Shown: positions 35,453 through 44,729 of the stretch, piece after piece
How the letters are laid out: every line of letters begins with the position of its first letter
How positions within the stretch are numbered: position 1 is the first letter of the stretch
Source: Anaeromicropila populeti
GTDB taxonomy: Bacteria; Bacillota; Clostridia; Lachnospirales; Lachnospiraceae
NCBI RefSeq assembly: GCF_900112775.1
Contig: NZ_FOYZ01000012.1
Span: 1-64,000, forward strand
Direction of reading: 5' to 3'
Length of the DNA: 64,000 nt
Translations under genes and position numbers: made by a program
Notes under the pieces: generated by a model
What the model saw: only the letters and a program-made list of their open reading frames with translations
What the model was told of the DNA's origin: nothing
Database searches by the model: none

Positions 35453-38035
35453 ATGGGTAACTTAGATGAAAACTATGAATATACAGGACTAGAAGTTGCC
35501 ATTATTGGAATGGCTGGAAAATTTCCAAATGCTGATAACGTAGAAGAATTTTGGGAATTGCTGATAAACTCCAAAGATGTGGTAACTGTATTATCGGATG
35601 AACAAATGCTAAGTGACGGAATATCTGAAAACATAATAAAAGATGATAAATATGTGAGAAGAAAAGGTTTATTAAAAAATTTATGGGGATTTGATGGGGA
35701 GTTTTTTGGATATTTAGATAAGGAAGTTGAAATCATGGATCCTCAAATAAGGCTATTGCATGAAGTAACCTATGAGGCATTGGAAGATGCGGGTTACTAT
35801 TCTGGCTCATTTAGTGGAGACATTGGTTTATATGCAGGCGGCATTTCCAATAGAGTTTGGGAAACTAAGGCTGTAGGTCTTAGAAGTAGCTTTCAGGAAA
35901 TGTTTGATGCAATACACTTCTTAGACAAAGATTTTTCCTGCTCCAGAGTTTCGCATAAACTGGACTTGCAAGGTCCAAGTATATCTGTATCAACAGCATG
36001 TACGTCTTCTTTAACAGCGGTACATTTGGCCTGTAGAGGATTGATGACAGGTGACTGTAATATTGCAATAGCTGGAGGCTATTCCGTAATGCTTCCTGAA
36101 AACTCTGGACACTACTATGTCGAAAATTCAATTACATCAAAAGATGGTATGTGCCGTCCCTTTGATGCAGATGGGACAGGAAGCTGTGGGGGAGATGGAA
36201 TTGGCCTTGTTGTCTTAAAACTTTTAGAAGATGCAATTCAAGATAATGATAATATTTATGCAGTGATTAAAGGAACTGCCATTGACAATGATGGAAGTGA
36301 CAAACCAATGTATACGGCCGCAGGTATAAAAGGAATAGAGAATGCTATAAGGAAAGCAATTAATTTTTCAAATGTACTTCCAGAAACAATTAACTTTGTA
36401 GAAACTCATGGCACTGGTACGCAAATGGGAGATTATTTAGAAGTTATGGCATTAGCTTCTGCATTTGATACAGAACAAAAAGAATACTGTTATCTTAGCT
36501 CACATAAACCTAACATTGGTTATTTAGGACCTGCCTCTGGAATAGTCGGTTTAATTAAGGCAGCATTGTCATTGAAACATCGCTTGCTTCCTGCGACCTT
36601 AAACTATGCACATCCTAATCCTAATATTACATTTTCAAAAACTCCGTTTACTGTAAATGCAAAGTTGATACAGCTGGAAAATTTACAAGGGACATTAAGA
36701 TTACGTGCCGCTGTAAATAATATTGCAGTTGGTGGGACAAATGCACATATAATTTTAGAAGAAGCACCAGAGCAGAAAGTGCAGAATATTCAAAAAGAGT
36801 GGTATTTGTTACCCGTATCAGCAAAATCTGAATGGGCGTTAGAGCAGTTCGGAATATCTTTATCAGAATTTTTAAAAACGCAGAAATCGGTTTCTATGTA
36901 TGATGTGGCTTATACCTTGCAAAAGGGCAGAAAAAAATATGATTTTCGTCAATTTATCCTTTGCAATGGAGTACAGATGGCTCATGATAATTTCTTACGT
37001 ATGCCTTCTACCTATGCAAAAAGAAACGAAATACGAAAGGAACGAAATATAGTGTTTCTTCTTCCCCACATGAATACAAAGAGTATTATTTATTTTCAAA
37101 AGTTATATGAACAATATGATTATTTTCACCAATTGCTGGATCAACTCTTTACGTTAACAAAAGCTAAATTTGATGTAGATATAAAAGAACTGTTTTTTTC
37201 TGAAGTACAAGTTAGTAAATATAACGAACTTCTTGTATTTACAGCAGAATATGTTATGGCAAAATATTTTATCGATTCTGGTATTAACCCCAATGCAATT
37301 GTCAGTACTGGCACGGGGGAATTTGCTGCTGCATGCATAACAGGAAGCTTACAGCCAGAGGACGCTTACCGGCTTCTGATGGCAAAGGTTAAAATAAAGG
37401 AAATGGCAAAGGCTTATATATATTTTACAATCTATACAACAAAAACAAATATAGAAAAGTATTTTGATGGCTTGTGCATCCTTTTCGTAGAAGAAACGTC
37501 CTCAAAATGCCTTGTTGGCGTTAATGCAGAACAAAAGAAAGAATTTTTATTGATTGCAGAAGAAAATGCTATCAGAATCTATGAAGAAAAACAATTGGAT
37601 CAAATTTATTATGAAATAACAGATGACATGATGAAATTATATGAGAAATCTTTAGAGCAGATTGAAGTACAAATGGACAAGTTTGAATTTATAGAGTTCT
37701 GGAAAAACCAGCTTACCAATCCAATTTGTATGTACTCATGCTTTGAAAAAGCTATAAAAGAATCAAAAACAAATGTCATTATCAATTTAGGACCAGGTAA
37801 AGTTTTTCACAGACTTATTCAGAGTTATGAAAATGAGGGCACAGAACATATTTTATTAGATCCTTTTAGAAATATTAGAGAGGACTTTGACGAAAATCAG
37901 AAAATGCTATTTTGTGCAGGAAGTTTATGGACTTTAGGCGAAAACTTTGATTTTGAAGTTTTAAATAATGGTGAAATAGGAAGAAGGATTTCTTTACCTA
38001 AATATCCGTTTCGACATAAAGTAAATAAATTATAA
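35453..38035 (+). CDS. PKS ketosynthase with degenerate acyltransferase domain, no carrier domain
   Basis: An 860-aa protein. The ketosynthase (residues ~10-440) keeps Cys183 in STACTSSL and His319 in ETHGTGT, but the second catalytic His (normally KSNIGH) is Tyr357 in KPNIGYLGPASG. Residues ~520-820 align with an acyltransferase, yet the active-site GHSxGE is STGTGE, so Ser is replaced by Gly620; the domain is probably structural or inactive. No ketoreductase, ACP or thioesterase follows. Either an acyltransferase supplies units in trans, or the KS performs a non-elongating transfer or release step. Start ATG after TTGGAGATG; 17 bp after the NRPS. Confidence 0.9.
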   Translation: MGNLDENYEYTGLEVAIIGMAGKFPNADNVEEFWELLINSKDVVTVLSDEQMLSDGISENIIKDDKYVRRKGLLKNLWGFDGEFFGYLDKEVEIMDPQIRLLHEVTYEALEDAGYYSGSFSGDIGLYAGGISNRVWETKAVGLRSSFQEMFDAIHFLDKDFSCSRVSHKLDLQGPSISVSTACTSSLTAVHLACRGLMTGDCNIAIAGGYSVMLPENSGHYYVENSITSKDGMCRPFDADGTGSCGGDGIGLVVLKLLEDAIQDNDNIYAVIKGTAIDNDGSDKPMYTAAGIKGIENAIRKAINFSNVLPETINFVETHGTGTQMGDYLEVMALASAFDTEQKEYCYLSSHKPNIGYLGPASGIVGLIKAALSLKHRLLPATLNYAHPNPNITFSKTPFTVNAKLIQLENLQGTLRLRAAVNNIAVGGTNAHIILEEAPEQKVQNIQKEWYLLPVSAKSEWALEQFGISLSEFLKTQKSVSMYDVAYTLQKGRKKYDFRQFILCNGVQMAHDNFLRMPSTYAKRNEIRKERNIVFLLPHMNTKSIIYFQKLYEQYDYFHQLLDQLFTLTKAKFDVDIKELFFSEVQVSKYNELLVFTAEYVMAKYFIDSGINPNAIVSTGTGEFAAACITGSLQPEDAYRLLMAKVKIKEMAKAYIYFTIYTTKTNIEKYFDGLCILFVEETSSKCLVGVNAEQKKEFLLIAEENAIRIYEEKQLDQIYYEITDDMMKLYEKSLEQIEVQMDKFEFIEFWKNQLTNPICMYSCFEKAIKESKTNVIINLGPGKVFHRLIQSYENEGTEHILLDPFRNIREDFDENQKMLFCAGSLWTLGENFDFEVLNNGEIGRRISLPKYPFRHKVNKL

Positions 38036-38048
38036 AGGAGGTATTGGT

Positions 38049-39233
38049 TTGATTTATTTTAATAATGCTGCTACTAGTTATCCCAAACCACAATGTGTAC
38101 TGGATGCAGTTTCTTTTTATGCAGCACACCCACCGATAGACGCAGGAAGATCGTCTATGGTTGAAGATGAAAAAGACGTCATATTATCTTGCAGGAATAA
38201 ATTGGCAAAACTGTTTGGTGCAGCAAATAGTAGTTGTATTTCCTTTACTTCTGGTTCTACCCAATCAATTAATATGATTGTAAAAGGACTTGGATTGGAT
38301 AATAAACACGTTATTACTACAACTACGGAACACAGTTCGGTTGTCAGGGCACTGAAGGTGGCGGAAAAGGAAAGAAATGTAAACTTGTCCTTTGTGCCTT
38401 GTGATGAACAAGGATTTATACATGTTGATGACATCAGAAATCAGATTAATAAAGATACAAAAGCAATTTTTGTTAATCATTCCTCAAATGTTGTTGGTAC
38501 AGAAGTTGACTTATATGCAATTTCAGAACTTGCACATGATGAGAATTTATTACTTATTGTAGATGCTTCTCAATCCGCAGGGACGATACCTATAAACGTA
38601 AGGGAACTGGATATTGATATTATGGCATTTACAGGACATAAATCTTTACATGGTATTGCAGGCATTGGTGGACTATATGTAAAGGAAGATGTGGATATTC
38701 AGCCATTAATTGTTGGAGGTACAGGTGTAAAATCTACATCGCTTTATCAAATCGAGGAGCGTCCAATTTATTTTGAAGCTGGAACACAGAATTTTGTAGG
38801 AATTGCATCATTAGAAGCAGGTGTATCTTATATATTGGATAAAGGAATTGATGCGGCTAATGTAGTGAAAAGCAAACTTTATTATTCATTACGTGATAAA
38901 TTAGAGAACATTCCTGAAATAAAATTGTATGGAACAGACAAATATTATTCACCGATTATTGGAATGAATGTAAATGGAGTGGATCCAAAAGAGGTTGGAA
39001 ACTATTTGTCAAAGCGGCACAATATTGTTGTCAGAACAGGAATATTATGTGCACCGTTAATTCATCATAATTTGGGTTCAGATCCAAATGGTCTTGTTCG
39101 AATCAGCCTTTCAAGTTTTAATACAGAAGATGAAATATTAACTTTTGTTGATGCAATTAAAGAAATGATTGATATTTCAAAAACAAACCAGGAGGAATTG
39201 CATCTGGATAATTCAAATTTGTCCTGTGTATAA
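38049..39233 (+). CDS. Cysteine desulfurase family protein (class V PLP)
   Basis: A 394-aa NifS/SufS-like enzyme. PLP Lys is in FTGHKSLHGIAGIGG, Asp in IVDASQSAG and the N-terminal AATSYPKP motif is typical of the EF2568-like subgroup. Unlike the class V enzyme at 26772 it has a cysteine in VRTGILCAPL, where SufS has its persulfide Cys. It could mobilise sulfur from cysteine, or act as a C-S lyase on the Cys unit predicted for the NRPS. TTG start behind AAAGGAGGT. Confidence 0.85.
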   Translation: MIYFNNAATSYPKPQCVLDAVSFYAAHPPIDAGRSSMVEDEKDVILSCRNKLAKLFGAANSSCISFTSGSTQSINMIVKGLGLDNKHVITTTTEHSSVVRALKVAEKERNVNLSFVPCDEQGFIHVDDIRNQINKDTKAIFVNHSSNVVGTEVDLYAISELAHDENLLLIVDASQSAGTIPINVRELDIDIMAFTGHKSLHGIAGIGGLYVKEDVDIQPLIVGGTGVKSTSLYQIEERPIYFEAGTQNFVGIASLEAGVSYILDKGIDAANVVKSKLYYSLRDKLENIPEIKLYGTDKYYSPIIGMNVNGVDPKEVGNYLSKRHNIVVRTGILCAPLIHHNLGSDPNGLVRISLSSFNTEDEILTFVDAIKEMIDISKTNQEELHLDNSNLSCV

Positions 39234-39239
39234 AGCAAT

Positions 39240-40607
39240 ATGAAAATAAAAGAAAAGATTCTACAAGATAAGAAAAAATATTTGGATGAATTGTATGAAA
39301 TTCTTCAAATTCCAAGTGTTGCTGTTGAAGGTAACGGAGTATATGAAGTTGTAGAAAAAATCAAAGATATGTTTTTAGAAATTGGTGTTGAAACAAATAC
39401 ATTTGAGGTAAATGGTTCTTATCCTTATTTATTTGCTGAATTTGGAGAAGGTAGTTTTACTTTATTAATTTACGATCATTATGATGTACAACCTACTGGA
39501 GATTTAAACTTGTGGAAATCCAATCCATTTCAGCCTGAAATTCGCGAAGGAAAAATATATGCAAGAGGTGTGGCAGATAATAAGGGAAACTTGATGCTGC
39601 GACTGCAAGCAATCCGCTTGCTAAAAGATAGATATAAAAAAATCCCTATTAAAATCAAATGGATTATAGAAGGTGAAGAGGAACTGGGTAGTCCAAACTT
39701 AGAGGCATTCTCACAAAAATATGGACATCTATGGAATGATTCAGACCTTTGTCTTTGGGAATCTGGTGGTGTAGACGAAAGTGGAAGACCAGTCATTCTA
39801 TTTGGATATAAGGGAATTAGTTATATGGAACTATCTTGTAAATTAGGTGAAAAGGATTTACATTCAGGAAATGCTTCTTATTTTGACAGTGCAGTATGGA
39901 AATTGGTACAGGCATTGAATACTTTGCGTGACAAAGATGGATATTTAACAATTCCTAAATTGACAGAATGTATTGAAAAGCCCACAGAACAAGAAATGCA
40001 GTTGTTGATACAAGAAAAGTTTGATGCGGAAAAGTTTTTAAATGCCAAAGGAAGAACAGATTTCATTGGTAACCACACAGATAAAATAGAAATATTAAAG
40101 AGGCATTATTTTTATAATACATGTAATATATCTGGATTATGGGCTGGTTATACAGGTCAGGGAATAAAATCTGTTATGCCATGTGAAGCACATGCAAAAC
40201 TTGATATTCGTTTGGTCAAAAATCAAAATTCAAAAGAAGTGGCTGGCATAGTGTCAGAACATTTGAAAGAGCATGGCTTTGATGACATCACAGTTCGCGA
40301 ATTAATCAATGAACCTGTATCAACAACGGATATTGATAATCCAATTATTAATTTTTTAATTCAACAAATAGAAATAAGTTTTGAAAAAGAAGTGAATGTG
40401 AAATTAAGTGCTGCGGGAACAGGACCAGCATACTTTTTAAGTACGCAGTACAAGATTCCTATTTTCAGCTTAGGAGCATTATATCCTGGAGTAAATGCTC
40501 ATGCTCCCAATGAACATGTTCGAGAAGATGATTATTTTACAGCACTATCTGCAACTTATGATATTTTATTAAGTTTATCTGAATACAAAAGTAAAGATAA
40601 GAGGTGA
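39240..40607 (+). CDS. M20-family metallopeptidase/deacylase
   Basis: A 455-aa dizinc hydrolase of the ArgE/DapE/dipeptidase group. Metal and catalytic motifs are complete: YDHYDVQPTGD (His, Asp), GVADNKG (Asp), EGEEELGS (Glu pair) and C-terminal HAPNEHV (His). It cleaves dipeptides or N-acyl groups. In the operon it may remove a protecting acyl/peptide group or trim the final product. Six bases separate it from the cysteine desulfurase gene and four from the next. Confidence 0.88.
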   Translation: MKIKEKILQDKKKYLDELYEILQIPSVAVEGNGVYEVVEKIKDMFLEIGVETNTFEVNGSYPYLFAEFGEGSFTLLIYDHYDVQPTGDLNLWKSNPFQPEIREGKIYARGVADNKGNLMLRLQAIRLLKDRYKKIPIKIKWIIEGEEELGSPNLEAFSQKYGHLWNDSDLCLWESGGVDESGRPVILFGYKGISYMELSCKLGEKDLHSGNASYFDSAVWKLVQALNTLRDKDGYLTIPKLTECIEKPTEQEMQLLIQEKFDAEKFLNAKGRTDFIGNHTDKIEILKRHYFYNTCNISGLWAGYTGQGIKSVMPCEAHAKLDIRLVKNQNSKEVAGIVSEHLKEHGFDDITVRELINEPVSTTDIDNPIINFLIQQIEISFEKEVNVKLSAAGTGPAYFLSTQYKIPIFSLGALYPGVNAHAPNEHVREDDYFTALSATYDILLSLSEYKSKDKR

Positions 40608-40611
40608 GAAA

Positions 40612-41214
40612 ATGAGCTTGCGAACTACATTTTATAATATTATTATGTATCCAGTTTTCCATTCGGCTCGAACACGAATTGATAAGAACATCGATTTATT
40701 ACATATTCAGACTATACTTGATATATGCTGTGGAACAGGTACCCAGTTAAAACGGCTGAACAAAAAAGGGTACCATGGAATTGGTGTTGACAATTCTGAG
40801 CAAATGCTTGAAGATGCAAGAAAAGGTAAGTATGCTCCAGAATGTAGAAAACAAGATGCAACAAATCTAGAATTTAACAATGATTCTTTTGATTTGGTGT
40901 TGTTATCGCTTGCATTACATGAAAAAGAACTTACTATGGCACAAAAAATGGTACATGAAGCAGTTAGAGTTACAAAAAAAGGGAACTATATCATGATTGT
41001 TGAATTTTGCATTGAAAAGGATATTTCTATAATACACAAGATGCTTATTTATTTCATAGAAAAAATTTCAGGAAAAGAACACTATTCTAATTTCTTGAAT
41101 TTTAAAAATAACTTGTTGTTAGATAATATGATTGATAAAGATACTATGAGATTAGTAAAACAAGATATTATGAAACAAAATGGCATACAAATTAATATTT
41201 ATAAAAAAATTTAA
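40612..41214 (+). CDS. Class I SAM-dependent methyltransferase
   Basis: A 200-aa Rossmann methyltransferase with motif I LDICCGTGTQL, the acidic residue in GIGVDNSEQML and motif IV FDLVLLSLALHE. It resembles UbiE/type-11 enzymes. The substrate (O, N, S or C methylation) is not evident. It likely tailors the operon product. RBS GAGGTGAG overlaps the end of the peptidase gene. Confidence 0.82.
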   Translation: MSLRTTFYNIIMYPVFHSARTRIDKNIDLLHIQTILDICCGTGTQLKRLNKKGYHGIGVDNSEQMLEDARKGKYAPECRKQDATNLEFNNDSFDLVLLSLALHEKELTMAQKMVHEAVRVTKKGNYIMIVEFCIEKDISIIHKMLIYFIEKISGKEHYSNFLNFKNNLLLDNMIDKDTMRLVKQDIMKQNGIQINIYKKI

Positions 41215-41235
41215 AGATGAGAAGGAGAATGACAC

Positions 41236-41982
41236 ATGTACTGGACACGGGAAGAAGTAACCAATAAATATATATTTAAATATTCAGATGGAAAAGATCC
41301 AATTAGTGAAGCAGACAGAAATAAGATTATTTCTGATTTGGCAGAAGGCATGCCTGGAATGAAGGTTAAAGACTATTTTGAAAATCAATTGGAAATATTT
41401 AATAAATACGAAATTGTATTGTGCGCAATTGATAAAGAAACAAATAAATATGTAGGAATATTTGGTTCAAAATGGTATGAAAATTATGATACGCCATTTT
41501 TATATTTATGGACAGCTTTTGTTGCAGCTCAATATCAAGGCAGCATTTTGTTTCTGGAAATGGCAATGAGACATATAAAGGATTCTATGGCTGAAAGCAA
41601 AGATTTGAAATTAATTGTTACAAAAACATATCACCCAACCGTGTATAGAACTTTAGAAATGTTTTCTAAAAATGCAAAGCTGAATCTATATCCTTCTATT
41701 GATATTGATAATCATGAGCATCTTTTGGCAGAAGACGCAAGAAAGATTGCAAATATTGTTGCACCAGTGGCAAAGCTGGACGAGAAAACAGGAGCATTAG
41801 TAGATGGTATGGCAACAGCTGGTATTGAGTTTTATAGCGAAAGGCCAACTTGTTCTGTTCAGGCAATAAATGAGTATTTTGCGGCAGCATTAAATACTTA
41901 TGATCAAATGCTTTGTATTATTAAATTTGATCAAGAAGGTTCTCTAAATAAATGTCTTGAATTATTAAATAAAATGAAGTAA
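41236..41982 (+). CDS. GNAT-like putative acyltransferase, function uncertain
   Basis: A 248-aa soluble protein. The segment ~60-130 (CAIDKETNKYVGIFGSKWYEN then FLYLWTAFVAAQYQG) has a GNAT-like strand order, but the canonical Q/R-x-x-G-x-G/A acetyl-CoA loop is not clear (YQGSILFLEMAM). The C-terminal ~100 residues match nothing I know. It is embedded in the operon between methyltransferase and radical SAM genes. Treat the acyltransferase reading as tentative. Confidence 0.5.
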   Translation: MYWTREEVTNKYIFKYSDGKDPISEADRNKIISDLAEGMPGMKVKDYFENQLEIFNKYEIVLCAIDKETNKYVGIFGSKWYENYDTPFLYLWTAFVAAQYQGSILFLEMAMRHIKDSMAESKDLKLIVTKTYHPTVYRTLEMFSKNAKLNLYPSIDIDNHEHLLAEDARKIANIVAPVAKLDEKTGALVDGMATAGIEFYSERPTCSVQAINEYFAAALNTYDQMLCIIKFDQEGSLNKCLELLNKMK

Positions 41983-42019
41983 TAGATTGTATTTTTTGCA
42001 GCTAGATAGGAGTTGATTT

Positions 42020-43744
42020 ATGAAATCAGAAGGAGTAACGGAGTTATTATTACTATCATGCCCAAGTAAAGTAATAGATTATCCTGCGTTGGCTTTACCA
42101 GCCTTGACAGGCTTTTTAAAAAAAAGAAATGTATCTGTATTACAGAAAGATTTAAATATAGAAGTAAAAATGCTATTCTTGAAAAAGGAAAATTTGGATT
42201 ATTTGTTCCACATAGGAATACCCTACTTTGTTCGTGTTAATATGACCAACGAAGCGGAACATCAAAAGTTAATGCAGTTTTACAATATTTTGAAAAAAGT
42301 TAATACAGAATCTTCTTTTAATGAGTTACAAGAATTGATTGAATTGTGTCAGAGCAGAAAGTATGGATTTCTAAAAGAAAAAAGAAAAGCGAATCTTATG
42401 AATACTATATTCGATATTTCCAAATGTTTTGATTTTTTCATATCATATATTTGTTTGTATTACGACGAGATAGAGAAGAATGGGTTGTTTCCGTTTTTTA
42501 CACAATACATAAGAAATACAACAGAAGAAATTCTAGAAGAAAATCCTAAAATCATAGGTTTTTCAATTATTACGACGCAAAATACGTTTTCGATCTGGTA
42601 CAGTCAGTTTTTGAAGAAGAATAGTAAATATAAAGGATGGATTCTTTTCGGGGGAGCACATCCGACAAAATATAAAGAACAGTTTTTATATGATAATCCT
42701 CATATTGATTTTATTATTACAGGCGAAGGAGAAATGTCACTGTATCAATTAGTGACCATGTTAAGAAAAGGCGAAAAAAATTTTTCTGAAATCCCTCGTT
42801 TGATTTATCGAAATGAATTAGAAATAAAGAAAAATACAAATAGTAAATTTTTAACCGATTGTTATAAAACAGATTTTCCATGTTATGACGGTTTGCCACT
42901 AGATTTATATTTATCACCAATATTCCCAATTATATCATCTAGTAATTGCCCTTGGAAAAAATGTAAATTCTGTGCTCACAAGACATCCTTTCGAGAAGAC
43001 TATAACGAACGCGATCCAGAGGATGTTGTTAATGAGATGGAATATATGTATCAGAAATATGGAACGAGACTATTTCATTTTGCAGATGAAACAATTTCTG
43101 CCGAGCATGGTGCCAGAATTGGTGAAATGATTTCAGAACGAAAGCTTCCATTTTTTTGGATGTCATTTGGTAGATTAGATGATGAGTTTAATGAGGATAA
43201 CTTAAAAAAATGGTATCAAGGTGGCGCACGTATTGTCGAATGGGGGCTTGAATCTGGTTCCGAAAAGATTTTAAATGGAATGAATAAGGGGATTCATATT
43301 AAAAAGGCTCAAGAAATAATGCATATTGCAGGAACGCTTGGAATAAAAAACAAACTGCTTACATGGCACAACTATCCAAAAGAAGAATTGGATGATTTAA
43401 TTAAAACCATAAACTTTGTAGAAAAAAACGTAAAGTCTGGTTTTAGTGCCACTATGCTTACTTTAAAACAAAAGCTGGTATTACAGGTTGGCTCGGAACT
43501 TTATGAAGAAACCTTTTATAAAAAGGAAAATCGTGATGATTTTTATAAAGTATGGTTACCTGGATCCATTTACAGTATTAATGCTAAGTATTATTGTAAA
43601 TATTCGGCTGATGAAGAAAAGAAAATGTTAATTGAATTATATTTAAAAGATATGATTAAGTATTGCAATGAAAAGGATATATTTATTGCTTCAAATGAAA
43701 ATATATCGTTTGATTTAATATTAACACAATTGAAGGAAGGATGA
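42020..43744 (+). CDS. Cobalamin-type radical SAM protein 1 of a paralogous pair
   Basis: A 574-aa protein. Residues ~1-260 carry a B12-binding-like region (PALTGFLKKRNVSV, IIGFSI, LFGGAHPTKYKE, FIITGEGEMSL). The radical SAM core follows with an unusual C-x4-C-x2-C cluster motif (C310, C315, C318 in CPWKKCKFC) and GLESGSEKILNGMNKG as the SAM-contacting strand. B12 radical SAM enzymes methylate unactivated carbon or phosphorus, or rearrange carbon skeletons. It is similar along its whole length to the protein at 44730. Its stop overlaps the start of the SPASM-like gene (ATGA). Confidence 0.85.
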   Translation: MKSEGVTELLLLSCPSKVIDYPALALPALTGFLKKRNVSVLQKDLNIEVKMLFLKKENLDYLFHIGIPYFVRVNMTNEAEHQKLMQFYNILKKVNTESSFNELQELIELCQSRKYGFLKEKRKANLMNTIFDISKCFDFFISYICLYYDEIEKNGLFPFFTQYIRNTTEEILEENPKIIGFSIITTQNTFSIWYSQFLKKNSKYKGWILFGGAHPTKYKEQFLYDNPHIDFIITGEGEMSLYQLVTMLRKGEKNFSEIPRLIYRNELEIKKNTNSKFLTDCYKTDFPCYDGLPLDLYLSPIFPIISSSNCPWKKCKFCAHKTSFREDYNERDPEDVVNEMEYMYQKYGTRLFHFADETISAEHGARIGEMISERKLPFFWMSFGRLDDEFNEDNLKKWYQGGARIVEWGLESGSEKILNGMNKGIHIKKAQEIMHIAGTLGIKNKLLTWHNYPKEELDDLIKTINFVEKNVKSGFSATMLTLKQKLVLQVGSELYEETFYKKENRDDFYKVWLPGSIYSINAKYYCKYSADEEKKMLIELYLKDMIKYCNEKDIFIASNENISFDLILTQLKEG

Positions 43745-44700
43745 GTGCACAAATGAGTGATACTATAAGATTTACTGAAAATAGTTTCCCAATGACAAAT
43801 CGTATTTGGGTTGATATGTCTATGAACACAACGAAAGAAAAGGTACTGGAGTTTATTGAAAATCATATTGAAGAAATGCCAGAAGCTATTAATTTGGAAA
43901 TTCATTTATACGTTAGTGACCCTTCGGAAACTACGGATAGAAATATGGAAGAAATATTGAAAGAAGTATATCAATATAAGACAGGATATGAAAAAAGTTT
44001 TCCAATTGTATCTATTTATTATCCAGAAACATCTTTGAAAAATGAAATGATTGATACAATAAATGAACTTGACATATATCGTCCTGGTACAAGACTATAC
44101 ATTATTGTAACAGATGAGGAACTTCCACAGATAAAGACTTTAGCAGATGAAAGGGCAATGGCAGAAAATCTTTTTAAAAAGATTGTGTATTCACAACAAC
44201 TTGGACTTGATACAACACTACTTTTCAATGTAGAAAAAAATCCAGATACAATTGAAACATGCTTAGATATCAGAAGATATGTATATACATGGGATACCTC
44301 GATCGATATAAAAAGACCATTAATTCAAGTAAATCCATGTTTAACTTTAAATAAAAATCATACAAAGCTTCTTTTAAATTATATTGAGCAGGAAAATGGA
44401 CTGACTGGAATATTTAATGTACTTTGTGGTTATACCACCTTGTTGGCTCGATATATACAAAATCAGAAGGTTCCTGCTACAATCGTACCTTTGTTAAGCT
44501 GCGGAACAGGTATTAGTGAAAAAACATTGTGTAAAGATGGAAAAATTGTTGATTGCTTTTATGCTAAAAATACATTAGACAAAAAAGATATTTTGGAAAA
44601 GTGTAAAACCTGCGAGCAAGTGGAAGGATGCACTGGATGCATGTGTGTAATAGATATGGGAAAAAATTGTCGTTTGTCTGAATTATTTCAGCAACTATAA
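43741..44700 (+). CDS. SPASM-domain protein lacking a radical SAM core motif
   Basis: A 319-aa protein with no C-x3-C-x2-C motif anywhere. The C-terminal third has a SPASM-like cysteine pattern: C-x12-G-x4-C (SCGTGISEKTLCKDGKIVDC), then CKTCEQVEGCTGCMC and a final Cys in GKNC. This should bind an auxiliary [4Fe-4S] cluster. The N-terminal part may be a degenerate radical SAM barrel. Being translated between two cobalamin radical SAM genes, it may be a substrate-binding or electron-transfer partner. The start overlaps the previous stop; ATG 43753 is an alternative. Confidence 0.7.
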   Translation: MSAQMSDTIRFTENSFPMTNRIWVDMSMNTTKEKVLEFIENHIEEMPEAINLEIHLYVSDPSETTDRNMEEILKEVYQYKTGYEKSFPIVSIYYPETSLKNEMIDTINELDIYRPGTRLYIIVTDEELPQIKTLADERAMAENLFKKIVYSQQLGLDTTLLFNVEKNPDTIETCLDIRRYVYTWDTSIDIKRPLIQVNPCLTLNKNHTKLLLNYIEQENGLTGIFNVLCGYTTLLARYIQNQKVPATIVPLLSCGTGISEKTLCKDGKIVDCFYAKNTLDKKDILEKCKTCEQVEGCTGCMCVIDMGKNCRLSELFQQL

Positions 44701-44729
44701 GAATATGTCGATTAAGAAGGAGAAAAAAT

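Noticed and set aside
35453-38035. Reading the PKS protein as a complete elongation module
   Set aside because: It has no ACP, its acyltransferase lacks the catalytic serine and one ketosynthase histidine is replaced.
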